Shown: positions 1-6,870, counted from the first letter of the stretch. The stretch is 9,293 bases of DNA from Bacteroidia bacterium (GCA_030425715.1 JAUIAA010000061.1:1-9293); one strand, 5' to 3'. Notes: generated by a model from the letters alone, not told the origin. Numbers and translations are program-made.

Positions 1-1
1 G

Positions 2-670
2 TCGTGGGGAGTTTCTACGCGATTGATGGGTGCTTTGGTAATGACGCACAGCGACGATTTTGGGTTGGTTTTACCGCCAAAATTAGCGCCAATTCAAGTA
101 GTGATAGTACCAATTTATAAAACAGAGGAGCAATTGGATGAGATTATTGCAAAAATGAAACCTATCCTATCCGATTTAAAATCTAAAGGAATTTCTGTTA
201 AGTTAGACCAGCGTACTACACACAAACCAGGATGGAAATTTGCAGAGTATGAATTAAAAGGAGTGCCTATAAGAATTGCAATTGGAGCAAGAGACTTAGA
301 GAATGGCACAGTTGAAATTGCAAGAAGAGATACGTTAACAAAGCAAACGGAAAGTCAAGAAGGATTGACAGATGTAATAGAGGCATTGTTAGATGAAATT
401 CAAGAAAACTTGTTTGCAAAGGCTTTGCGTTATAGAAACGATAATATTACTACAGTAAATAATTTTGAGGAGTTTAAAGAGGCTTTAGAGCACAAAGGAG
501 GGTTTATTTCTGCACATTGGGATGGAACTTCTGAAACGGAAGAAGAAATTAAGAACCTTACCAAAGCAACCATTCGATGTATTCCATTAGATGCAAAAGA
601 AGAGGAGGGAGTTTGTGTTTTTTCAGGTAATAAATCAAATAAAAGGGTATTGTTTGCAAAAGCGTATTAA
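2..670 (+). CDS. proS: Prolyl-tRNA synthetase, C-terminal part (5' end outside window)
   Basis: Class II aminoacyl-tRNA synthetase that charges tRNA-Pro in the cytoplasm. The reading frame is open from the first base, so about 222 C-terminal codons are present and the N-terminal catalytic core lies upstream of the window. The first residues, SWGVSTRLMGALVMTHSDD, match motif 3 of the archaeal/eukaryotic-type ProRS. They are followed by PPKLAPIQVVIVPI, which opens the anticodon-binding domain, and by the family's own C-terminal domain, which ends in the characteristic FAKAY with a terminal tyrosine. That terminal domain often carries four zinc-binding cysteines. Here only two remain (in TIRCIP and GVCVFSG), so zinc binding is probably lost. 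A start codon at 23 would be internal to motif 3 and is not the real start. The gene is followed by the tRNA-Glu/rpsT unit, which has its own promoter. No convincing terminator was seen after the stop. Confidence 0.95.
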   Translation, partial: SWGVSTRLMGALVMTHSDDFGLVLPPKLAPIQVVIVPIYKTEEQLDEIIAKMKPILSDLKSKGISVKLDQRTTHKPGWKFAEYELKGVPIRIAIGARDLENGTVEIARRDTLTKQTESQEGLTDVIEALLDEIQENLFAKALRYRNDNITTVNNFEEFKEALEHKGGFISAHWDGTSETEEEIKNLTKATIRCIPLDAKEEEGVCVFSGNKSNKRVLFAKAY

Positions 671-696
671 TTTTTTCAAAAAAAAGAAAAAAGTTC

Positions 697-726
697 TTGC
701 AGAGTTTAAAAATAGTATTATTTTTG
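697..726 (+). promoter_or_regulatory. Promoter for tRNA-Glu and rpsT
   Basis: TTG at 697-699 is separated by exactly 19 nt from TATTTTTG at 719-726, which fits the Bacteroidota primary-sigma consensus (TTG/TTTG near -33, TAnnTTTG near -7). The site lies about 30 nt upstream of the mature tRNA 5' end, behind an A-rich stretch (680-692). It is the best promoter match in the window, as expected for a stable-RNA gene. No other promoter was seen between the tRNA and rpsT, so it probably drives both. Confidence 0.75.
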
Positions 727-756
727 CACTCGTTTTACAAAGTAAAGCAACTTTCT

Positions 757-828
757 GGCCCGTTCGTCTATCGGCTAGGACGCCAGGTTTTCATCCTGGT
801 AAGAGGGGTTCGATTCCCCTACGGGCTA
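757..828 (+). tRNA. tRNA-Glu (anticodon UUC)
   Basis: All four arms fold. The acceptor is 757-763 with 821-827, opening with a G-U pair. The D arm is 766-769 with 778-781. The anticodon stem CCAGG/CCTGG (783-787 with 795-799) encloses the loop TTTTCAT, with anticodon TTC at 790-792. The T arm AGGGG/CCCCT (804-808 with 816-820) encloses loop TTCGATT. The discriminator base is A828. The 3' CCA is not encoded, so it must be added enzymatically. The length of 72 nt is normal for tRNA-Glu. It reads GAA and, by wobble, GAG codons, and charged tRNA-Glu also feeds tetrapyrrole synthesis in bacteria that use the C5 pathway. The gene sits between proS and rpsT and probably shares a primary transcript with rpsT. 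Confidence 0.97.
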
Positions 829-834
829 CTTAGT

Positions 835-853
835 TTCATTTCTTTGAAATGAA
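835..853 (+). promoter_or_regulatory. Small hairpin between tRNA-Glu and rpsT
   Basis: TTCATTTC (835-842) and GAAATGAA (846-853) form a perfect 8-bp inverted repeat with a 3-nt loop. It begins 6 nt after the tRNA and ends 21 nt before the rpsT start. It has no following T-run, so it is unlikely to be a terminator. It could mark a processing boundary or a structured rpsT leader. That role is inference from position only. Confidence 0.4.
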
Positions 854-874
854 TTAACAATTAAATATAAGAAA

Positions 875-1126
875 ATGGCAAATCATAAGTCAGCTTTAAA
901 GAGAATTAGAAGTAACGAGGCAAAGCACCTTAGAAATAAATACCAGCACAAAACAACACGTAATGCTATAAAAAGCTTGCGTAATGCTGAGAACAAAAAG
1001 GACGCTGAAGCTCAGTTGCCTGTAGTAGTTTCTATGATTGATAAATTAGCTAAGAAAAATATTATTCACAATAATAAAGCTTCTAATTTAAAATCAAAGT
1101 TAACCAATTTGGTAGCAAGCTTGTAA
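875..1126 (+). CDS. rpsT: 30S ribosomal protein S20
   Basis: Small basic primary 16S rRNA-binding protein of the 30S subunit. The 83 residues begin MANHKSALKRIRSNEAKHLRNKY and continue with TTRNAIKSL, the typical S20 N-terminal helix rich in Lys/Arg/Asn. The length is normal for the family (about 80-90 aa). The start is the ATG at 875, preceded by an AT-rich leader without a Shine-Dalgarno sequence, as is usual in Bacteroidota. The gene lies 46 nt behind tRNA-Glu with no promoter of its own visible, so it is probably cotranscribed with the tRNA. A strong intrinsic terminator follows 24 nt after the stop. E. coli S20 is known to control its own translation. Whether that applies here cannot be seen. 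Confidence 0.97.
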   Translation: MANHKSALKRIRSNEAKHLRNKYQHKTTRNAIKSLRNAENKKDAEAQLPVVVSMIDKLAKKNIIHNNKASNLKSKLTNLVASL

Positions 1127-1150
1127 AAAAGTAATATTTTGTAATATTGT

Positions 1151-1181
1151 AAAGACAGTTATTTTTAACTGTCTTTTTTTT
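1151..1181 (+). terminator. Intrinsic terminator of rpsT
   Basis: A perfect 11-bp stem, AAAGACAGTTA (1151-1161) with TAACTGTCTTT (1166-1176), has a TTTT loop and is followed by an uninterrupted T-run to 1181. It stops + strand transcription from rpsT just before the convergent rodA gene, whose stop codon is at 1192-1194. On the opposite strand the stem is not followed by a clean T-run, so it is at best a weak terminator for the rodA operon. Confidence 0.9.
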
Positions 1182-1191
1182 ATGCTTTTAT

Positions 1192-2469
1192 TTACCATTC
1201 GTAAATCCTATCTGCGTCTAAGCGAATAAGTATAAATAGTAAAAGTGTAAAGCCCCAAAGTGATGAGCCTCCATAACTAAAGAAAGGTAACGGGATGCCA
1301 ATTGTAGGTAACAAACCAATTACCATACCAATGTTTATGGTAAAATGAAAGAAAAATATAGCAACAGTTGCATAGGCGTATACTTTGCTAAAGATAGATT
1401 TCTGCCTTTCAGCAATATATAGTAAACGCATTAAAAAGGTTACAAATAAGATAACCACCAAACTGCTGCCCAAAAAGCCCCATTCTTCGCCTACAGTACT
1501 AAAAATATAATCGGTTTCTTGTTCGGGTACAAAATCACCTTGTGTTCTATCTCCTTGTAAAAACCCCTTACCCAAAAAGCCTCCTGAACCAATGGTAATA
1601 ACTGATTGAGCTGTGTTATATCCAATACCTTGATCGTCAATATTTTTTCCTAAAACAATATTAAATCTATCTCTATGTCTTTGTTCAAATACATTATTAA
1701 AAACAAAATCTACACTAAAAATATATAATCCTGTAAAAAGATATACCAGTAAAAACTTCATCCAATTATGGCGAAAGAACTTTTTATTTTTATAATTGAG
1801 GTAAATAAAGAACCCAGAAATTAAAATAAAAACGGCTATTAAGGTGTATTGAAATCCAAAGTATAGTGTAACAACAAATAGGACCATAGCTATAAAAGCA
1901 AACAATAAAAAATATGAAGGCAAGCCAAAACGGTATAGTACTAAAATTAAGGAGCCATAAACCAAAGCCGATCCTGGATCGGGTTGTAAGGTAATTAATA
2001 TGGCTGGTAACATTAATATGCCAAACGATTTTAATTGATTGGCTGGTTTTCGTAAATCTTGGTTTAGTTCGTTTAATAAATTTGCAATGGCAAGAGCGGT
2101 AGCTGTTTTGGCAAACTCTGAGGGTTGTAGTCCAAAAGCACCAAAATTATACCAAGAAGTGGCTCCATTTATATTTTTACCAAATATAAACAATCCGATA
2201 AGGGATAAAATAGAAAGGATATAAAAGACGCCTGAAAAGTTTTCGTAAAACTTTTTATCTATTGCCAAAATAATTATAATGAGTACCGCACTAAGTAAAA
2301 TCCAAAGTAATTGTTTTCCGTATTTTGTGCTCAAATCAAAAATACCCTGTTGCTCTTCTGAGTAGGATGCAGTATATATAGAAATCCACCCTAAAAAGAT
2401 AAAAACCAAGTAGTAAAGTATGAGTATCCAGTCTACTCCTTTGAATATATTATTCTTCCTTTTCCGCAA
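1192..2469 (-). CDS. rodA: RodA, SEDS peptidoglycan glycosyltransferase
   Basis: Polymerises lipid II into glycan strands for lateral wall growth, acting in the inner membrane with PBP2 as part of the Rod complex. The 425-residue protein has about ten hydrophobic segments. SEDS motifs are clear: QPSEFAK at 115-121, QPDPGSA at 162-168, the extracellular loop with IDDQGIGYNTAQS around 277-289 followed by IGSGG and PEQETDYIF, and GIPLPFFSYGGSS at 391-403. Asp278, preceding the GxGY turn, aligns with the catalytic Asp of RodA (D262 in E. coli). The start is a TTG at 2469. No ATG lies between it and the first membrane helix, and the encoded MRKRKNNIFKGVDW fits flavobacterial RodA N-termini. The first 20 nt overlap the end of mrdA in another frame, implying translational coupling. 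It is the last gene of the mreBCD-mrdA-rodA operon. Confidence 0.96.
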   Translation of the reverse strand: MRKRKNNIFKGVDWILILYYLVFIFLGWISIYTASYSEEQQGIFDLSTKYGKQLLWILLSAVLIIIILAIDKKFYENFSGVFYILSILSLIGLFIFGKNINGATSWYNFGAFGLQPSEFAKTATALAIANLLNELNQDLRKPANQLKSFGILMLPAILITLQPDPGSALVYGSLILVLYRFGLPSYFLLFAFIAMVLFVVTLYFGFQYTLIAVFILISGFFIYLNYKNKKFFRHNWMKFLLVYLFTGLYIFSVDFVFNNVFEQRHRDRFNIVLGKNIDDQGIGYNTAQSVITIGSGGFLGKGFLQGDRTQGDFVPEQETDYIFSTVGEEWGFLGSSLVVILFVTFLMRLLYIAERQKSIFSKVYAYATVAIFFFHFTINIGMVIGLLPTIGIPLPFFSYGGSSLWGFTLLLFILIRLDADRIYEW

Positions 2470-4330
2470 TGTAATTTTCTATTTCTAGTTGTTTGTTGTA
2501 TTCTTCTTCTAGGCTACCGTTGAACATACGGTTTTCAAGAGCTGTTCTTTCAACATCTCCTTTAATATATTTTTCAATCATTAAACTTGCAATTGGGGCG
2601 GCCCATCTTGAGCCCCAATATCCATTCTCTACAAATACTGCTATGGCTATTTTTGGGTTTATTCTTGGTGCAAAGGCAATAAAGGTAGAATGGTCTGTAA
2701 ATTGTACTCTTTTTCCATTTACGCGTACAAAATTTTCTGCGGTACCTGTTTTTCCACAAATTTCAATATCTTTTATTCGAGAGGCTCTAGCGGTTCCTTT
2801 TTCAAATACATTTAGCATACCTTCAATTACAGGTTCAAAATTTTCTGCGTCAATGGTAGTATAAACTGGTTTGGTGTACTTTTCATTTTGATTGATACTA
2901 TCTCCTACTTTTTTAAGGATATGAGGCTTGTAGTAATATCCTCTATTCGCAATGGCAGCAGTCATATTTGCCAATTGAATTGGAGTGGTCAAAACTTCAC
3001 CTTGTCCAATAGCATTTGATATGGTAGTAATCGCTTTCCATCTTCCATTAGGGTAGGCTCTGTTGTAATAAGCGGCATCTGGAATTAATCCTCTTTTTCC
3101 TGCTGGTAAGTCGTAACCTAGAAAGTTTCCTAAACCAAAACTTTTTACGTGGTTGCTCCAAACATCCATACCTTTAGATGGGCTATCATATTTTTCTATG
3201 GTTTTTCTATAAACGTTAGAAAAATAAGTATTGCAAGAGCGGTAAATTCCTGTATTTAAACTAATAGGAGATCCAACAATACCGCAGTGGCATTTCATAA
3301 AAGCGCCTCTGCCATAGCGATAGCCATGGTAGCAACTAAACCCTGTTTTTGGTGTAACAACTCCTTCTTGTAAAGCAACTAAGGCATTGATTAATTTAAA
3401 AGGAGAGCCAGGCGGGTATTGGGCTTGTAAACTCCTGTCAAGCATAGGTTTTTTGATGGTATCATTAAATAGCAATACAGAATTTTTCGAACGTTGCCTA
3501 CCCACCATCATGTTAGGATTATAGCCAGGAGTGGTTACCAATGCAAGAATTTCACCTGAGCTTGGTTCAATAGCAACAATACCTCCTCTTTTATTTTGCA
3601 TCAGCTGCTCAGTGTACATTTGCAATTCTACATCAATGGTTAAGGATATGTCTTGTCCAGGCTCTGATATGGTATCGTAAATTCCATCTTTATAGGCACC
3701 AATCTCTTTATTGAATCTGTTTTTTTGCACAAATTTCACCCCTTTTTTTCCTCTTAAAACATCTTCATATTGTTTTTCTACTCCCATATAACCCACTAAT
3801 TCTCCTAATTGATAGTAGCTACTTTTAAGTAAGGTGTTCTGGGTTACTTCACTAATATACCCTAAAACATTTGAAGAAGTATTTAAGGGATAAGAGCGTA
3901 AAAATCTTTTTTGAATATAGAAGCCTTTGTACTTGTACATTTTTTCTTGTAAAAAGGCATAATCTTCTTTAGAAAGTTGTGCCAAGAAAATAGATGGAAT
4001 TCTAGGAGAGTAATGTTTGGCTCGTTGGTAGTATTTTTTAAAATCGGCTTTGGTAATTTTTAATAAATCACAAAATTCAATTGTATCTAATGGTTCTACA
4101 TCTTTTGGGATAACCATTACATCGTAAGAGCTTTGATTTGCAACTAGTAATTTGCCATTTCTATCGTAAATGTAACCTCTATCTGGATAGTCGTATTTTG
4201 TAGTTACCGCAGAGTTATTTAAGGGATTTTGTTTGTATTTATCGTTTATTACCTGTACGTAAAACAATCTGGCAATATAGACAAGCCCCACAAATAAAAT
4301 TAAAAAATAAAGTAATGATTTTCTAGGCAT
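2450..4330 (-). CDS. mrdA: Penicillin-binding protein 2 (class B, elongation-specific transpeptidase)
   Basis: Crosslinks the glycan strands made by RodA; it is anchored in the inner membrane with its catalytic domain in the periplasm. The protein has 626 residues. There is one N-terminal membrane helix at about 6-25. The dimerisation/pedestal domain begins with the class B motif RGYIYDRNGKLLVAN at 51-65. The transpeptidase domain covers about 245-590, with active-site SPFK at 309-312 (nucleophile Ser309), SCN at 365-367 and KTGT at 527-530. A cluster Cys333, His335, Cys347, His348 and Cys349 lies between the first two motifs and may bind a metal. A Glu/Asn-rich tail of about 35 residues follows the last conserved region. 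The start ATG lies 2 nt after the mreD stop, and the 3' end overlaps rodA by 20 nt, so the PBP2-RodA pair is produced together. Beta-lactams such as mecillinam target this family. Confidence 0.97.
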   Translation of the reverse strand: MPRKSLLYFLILFVGLVYIARLFYVQVINDKYKQNPLNNSAVTTKYDYPDRGYIYDRNGKLLVANQSSYDVMVIPKDVEPLDTIEFCDLLKITKADFKKYYQRAKHYSPRIPSIFLAQLSKEDYAFLQEKMYKYKGFYIQKRFLRSYPLNTSSNVLGYISEVTQNTLLKSSYYQLGELVGYMGVEKQYEDVLRGKKGVKFVQKNRFNKEIGAYKDGIYDTISEPGQDISLTIDVELQMYTEQLMQNKRGGIVAIEPSSGEILALVTTPGYNPNMMVGRQRSKNSVLLFNDTIKKPMLDRSLQAQYPPGSPFKLINALVALQEGVVTPKTGFSCYHGYRYGRGAFMKCHCGIVGSPISLNTGIYRSCNTYFSNVYRKTIEKYDSPSKGMDVWSNHVKSFGLGNFLGYDLPAGKRGLIPDAAYYNRAYPNGRWKAITTISNAIGQGEVLTTPIQLANMTAAIANRGYYYKPHILKKVGDSINQNEKYTKPVYTTIDAENFEPVIEGMLNVFEKGTARASRIKDIEICGKTGTAENFVRVNGKRVQFTDHSTFIAFAPRINPKIAIAVFVENGYWGSRWAAPIASLMIEKYIKGDVERTALENRMFNGSLEEEYNKQLEIENYIAEKEE

Positions 4331-4332
4331 TT

Positions 4333-4839
4333 TTATTTTTTTCTAACCACAAAGGTATAGCTAATTAAAACCAAAATTATAGTAAAAACGCTAGTTAAAA
4401 CTGTTTTTAGTAAAATAATTCCCATATTATCCCATTTAAAATATTCCAACCCAAATACTACAAAATGATGCATAAAAGTAAGTACTGCGATAAAGGATAA
4501 AAATTTAAAAAAAGGGAGTTTACGTATTGCAATACCGTTATAATCAATATCTCTTTTACCAATAATACTTTTTAAAACAGGTATTCTTGCAAAGGCAATA
4601 AAAAGAGTTGCTGCCGCATTTACACCTCCTGTATTTGTAAAAAAATCAATACTTAAACCTAGTAAAAATGCAAGCAGAAGAAGTGTGCTGTCTAATTTTT
4701 TTATAGGATATAAAAATATAAATAAGATATATAAAAACGGATTGATATAACCTAGAAAATTGATATTGTTCAATACTAAGATTTGCAATAAAACCAAACC
4801 AATAAATAAAAAGGCTGTATTTATATGTTCTCTATTCAT
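4333..4839 (-). CDS. mreD: Rod shape-determining protein MreD
   Basis: Small polytopic inner-membrane partner of MreC in the elongation complex; it has no known enzymatic activity. The 168 residues form about five hydrophobic segments (roughly 7-25, 34-50, 52-68, 110-130 and 143-163), with charged ends MNREH and VVRKK. The motif LGLSIDFFTNTGGVNAAATLFIAF around 60-83 matches the conserved glycine/aspartate region of bacteroidotal MreD. Sequence conservation in this family is low, so the call rests on hydropathy, this motif and position between mreC and mrdA. The start ATG at 4839 overlaps the end of mreC by 8 nt (translational coupling), and only 2 nt separate its stop from mrdA. Confidence 0.9.
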   Translation of the reverse strand: MNREHINTAFLFIGLVLLQILVLNNINFLGYINPFLYILFIFLYPIKKLDSTLLLLAFLLGLSIDFFTNTGGVNAAATLFIAFARIPVLKSIIGKRDIDYNGIAIRKLPFFKFLSFIAVLTFMHHFVVFGLEYFKWDNMGIILLKTVLTSVFTIILVLISYTFVVRKK

Positions 4840-5662
4840 TAGAAGTTCTTTTTTCCAAATTTTTAATTTCTAATTTGTCAAAATTGGTAATCACTTGTAC
4901 AAAACCAATAGAACTCATATCATTAAACAAGCTAATATTAATGTACTCGTAATTGTTATTAATGGTTTTAAAATCTTTCACCACCCCAACGGGTACACCC
5001 TCTGGAAAAATAGTGGATTTCCCTCCTGTAATAATCGTGTCTCCCACTTGTACATTGGCTTGTATGGGCAAATCAATCAACTGAACGGTATTGTAATCTT
5101 CGTTATTCCACTGTAAACTCCCAAAATGATTGCTCTTTTTTAATTTTACATTAATACGAGAGTTTACATTTAAAATGGATAAAACAGTTGTATATCTATT
5201 GCCAATATTTTTAGTAATACCAATAATACCTTTGCTATTTATCACACCTAAATCGCTGGTAATACCATTTTTTGATCCTTTGTCTATGGTAAGGTAGTTG
5301 TTGTTTTTTCGGTATTCATTATTGATTACCTTAGCGGAGGTATAATTGTATTTTTGGTAATAGTTAATAGTGTCGATTTGAGTTGAATCACTTAATACCC
5401 CTGTTTTTAGTTGTAAGTTCAATAGATTTTTTAAATGCACATTTTCTTCAGAAAGACGTTTATTTTCCTCCTTTAGTAATAGGAATTCTTTAAAATTATT
5501 CATTTTATTGTAAATTCCTCCTGTTAAAAAATTTGCCGAACTCACAAACTTACTTTTGTGGTAAGAGTGACTTTGAATGGTAAATAAAATAGCAAAACCC
5601 TCTAGCAACAAAAAAAGTAGAATATATTTATTCTTAAAAAGAAATGAAATAATTTGTTGCAT
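4832..5662 (-). CDS. mreC: Rod shape-determining protein MreC
   Basis: Bitopic periplasmic scaffold that links MreB filaments to PBP2/RodA and activates PBP2. The 276 residues hold a short cytoplasmic tail, one membrane helix at about 13-30, a coiled coil at about 53-85 (EENKRLSEENVHLKNLL heptads) and the two beta-barrel-like domains at about 105-262. Typical MreC elements are NYLTIDKGSKNGI at 123-135 and TGGKSTIFPEGVPVGVV at 212-228. The length is normal for Bacteroidota, whose MreC lacks the long Pro-rich tail of some Proteobacteria. The start ATG at 5662 lies 18 nt behind the mreB stop. The gap contains a 5-bp inverted repeat (ATCAA/TTGAT at 5663-5676) directly against the start codon, probably without significance. 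The 3' end overlaps mreD. Confidence 0.95.
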   Translation of the reverse strand: MQQIISFLFKNKYILLFLLLEGFAILFTIQSHSYHKSKFVSSANFLTGGIYNKMNNFKEFLLLKEENKRLSEENVHLKNLLNLQLKTGVLSDSTQIDTINYYQKYNYTSAKVINNEYRKNNNYLTIDKGSKNGITSDLGVINSKGIIGITKNIGNRYTTVLSILNVNSRINVKLKKSNHFGSLQWNNEDYNTVQLIDLPIQANVQVGDTIITGGKSTIFPEGVPVGVVKDFKTINNNYEYINISLFNDMSSIGFVQVITNFDKLEIKNLEKRTSNE

Positions 5663-5680
5663 ATCAAAATATTGATTTTA

Positions 5681-6709
5681 CTATTTCATCAAAACACTTT
5701 TATATTTTTCTATGTCTTTTAAGGCAGTACCAGTACCTCTTACAACAGCTCTTAATGGATCTTCGGCAACATAAACTGGCAAATCTGTTTTACGAGAAAG
5801 TCTTTTGTCTAATCCTCTAAGCATAGAGCCGCCTCCTGCAAGGTAAATTCCGGTGTTATAAATATCAGCAGCCAATTCAGGTGGAGTTTGTGATAGGGTT
5901 TCCATCACGGCATCTTCAATTCTCAAAATGGATTTTTCTAAGGCCTTTGCTATTTCACGGTATGAAATTTCAATTTGTTTCGGTTTACCACTTAATAAAT
6001 CTCTACCCTGAATAGACATATCCTCAGGCGGATTGTCTAAATTTTCGTTAGCCGAACCTATTTGTTTTTTGATGTTCTCTGCAGTGGTATCACCAACATA
6101 TAAATTGTGTTGGGTACGCATATACCTGGCAATATCATTGGTAAATACATCTCCCGCTACTTTTACCGATTTGTCACAAACAATTCCGCTTAAAGCGATA
6201 ACCGCAATCTCTGTAGTACCACCACCTATATCAATAATCATGTTCCCTTTAGGCTGCATTATATCAATACCAATACCAATTGCAGCTGCCATTGGTTCGT
6301 AAATTAAATAAATTTCTTTGGCATTCATTTGCTCTGCAGAATCGCGAACGGCACGTTTTTCTACCTCGGTAATACCGGAAGGAATACAAATAACCATTCG
6401 TAATGAAGGTCGGAAAAATCGTTTTTTAATGGTTGGAATTTCTTTGATAAACTCTCGAATCATATGTTCGGAAGCTTCAAAATCGGCAATAACGCCATCC
6501 TTTAACGGACGGATGGTTTTGATATTTTCATGGGTTTTTCCTTGCATTAAATTGGCTTTGTGACCAATAGCAATTATTTTTTTAGAAGTACGATCCATTG
6601 CTACAATGGAAGGACTATCTACTACCACTTTTCCTTTATGAATGATCAATGTATTGGCTGTACCAAGATCGATAGCAACCTCCTCAGTCATAAAATCGAA
6701 AAACCCCAT
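5681..6709 (-). CDS. mreB: Actin-like rod shape-determining protein MreB
   Basis: ATP-binding actin homologue that forms membrane-bound filaments directing lateral wall synthesis. The 342 residues, counted from the ATG at 6709, show every actin-fold signature: phosphate-1 DLGTANT at 14-20, connect-1 EPMAAAIGIGID around 138-149, phosphate-2 DIGGGTTEIAVI at 160-171, and the adenosine motif AGGGSMLRGL at 291-300. The N-terminus MGFFDFMTEE resembles the usual short amphipathic membrane anchor. The frame stays open to an ATG at 6772, but the extra 21 residues have no counterpart in MreB and the canonical start gives the family length, so 6709 is preferred. It is the first gene of the mreBCD-mrdA-rodA operon, preceded by a leader of about 150 nt and a promoter-like site next to the purH stop. 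Read-through from purH is also possible, since no terminator is evident. Confidence 0.97.
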   Translation of the reverse strand: MGFFDFMTEEVAIDLGTANTLIIHKGKVVVDSPSIVAMDRTSKKIIAIGHKANLMQGKTHENIKTIRPLKDGVIADFEASEHMIREFIKEIPTIKKRFFRPSLRMVICIPSGITEVEKRAVRDSAEQMNAKEIYLIYEPMAAAIGIGIDIMQPKGNMIIDIGGGTTEIAVIALSGIVCDKSVKVAGDVFTNDIARYMRTQHNLYVGDTTAENIKKQIGSANENLDNPPEDMSIQGRDLLSGKPKQIEISYREIAKALEKSILRIEDAVMETLSQTPPELAADIYNTGIYLAGGGSMLRGLDKRLSRKTDLPVYVAEDPLRAVVRGTGTALKDIEKYKSVLMK

Positions 6710-6739
6710 AAATATAAAATTGTTAAATGTTATTATTGC

Positions 6740-6770
6740 GAATTGGACAAATGTAATAAATTTCCAATTC
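6740..6770 (-). promoter_or_regulatory. Inverted repeat in mreB leader, start-proximal
   Basis: GAATTGGA (6740-6747) and TCCAATTC (6763-6770) form a perfect 8-bp inverted repeat around a 15-nt loop. It lies in the presumed 5' leader of mreB, about 30 nt before the start codon. It is not followed by a T-run, so it is not an intrinsic terminator. A regulatory role is possible but unproven, and in AT-rich DNA an 8-bp repeat can also arise by chance. Confidence 0.35.
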
Positions 6771-6779
6771 ATTATACAA

Positions 6780-6813
6780 ATGATTTCAAATAGTTTAGGC
6801 TACTTGAAATCAT
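6780..6813 (-). promoter_or_regulatory. Inverted repeat in mreB leader, promoter-proximal
   Basis: ATGATTTCAA (6780-6789) pairs with TTGAAATCAT (6804-6813) over 10 bp. After one A-C mismatch, TAG/CTA adds 3 more pairs, leaving a 6-nt loop. On the - strand the stem is followed by TTGTATAATG, not a T-run, so it is a poor terminator for purH. It sits between the promoter-like site at 6860-6867 and the mreB start, so it would be part of the leader RNA or, as DNA, a possible operator downstream of the promoter. Confidence 0.4.
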
Positions 6814-6859
6814 CGTTAAAAATAATATTTTTGTCTAAAATGAGGGTAGTTTCGTATTG

Positions 6860-6867
6860 CAAATATA
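6860..6867 (-). promoter_or_regulatory. Candidate promoter (-7 element) of the mreB operon
   Basis: TATATTTG, followed by C, on the - strand matches the bacteroidotal TAnnTTTG element exactly. It begins 4 nt past the purH stop codon. I found no good TTG about 19 nt upstream, where the sequence still lies in the end of purH, so only half of the consensus is present. Transcription from here would give a leader of about 140-150 nt before the mreB ATG. Confidence 0.5.
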
Positions 6868-6870
6868 CAA

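Noticed and set aside
671..696. T-run and A-run after proS as a possible terminator
   Set aside because: TTTTTTC followed by an A-rich tract can pair only as A-T with almost no loop, and no GC-containing stem precedes a T-run.
591..833. An 80-codon open frame over the proS end and tRNA-Glu
   Set aside because: It overlaps proS in another frame and reads straight through the tRNA; its product is low-complexity lysine/phenylalanine followed by translated tRNA sequence.
2493..2864. A 123-codon + strand open frame opposite mrdA
   Set aside because: It lies antisense inside the transpeptidase domain of PBP2, which has intact motifs; there is no promoter and no recognisable product.
5663..5676. 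ATCAA-AATA-TTGAT repeat just before the mreC start
   Set aside because: Five A/T-rich base pairs could occur by chance; no further support for a regulatory element.
6033..6563. Two + strand open frames opposite mreB
   Set aside because: They are antisense shadows of the well-conserved MreB ATPase core.
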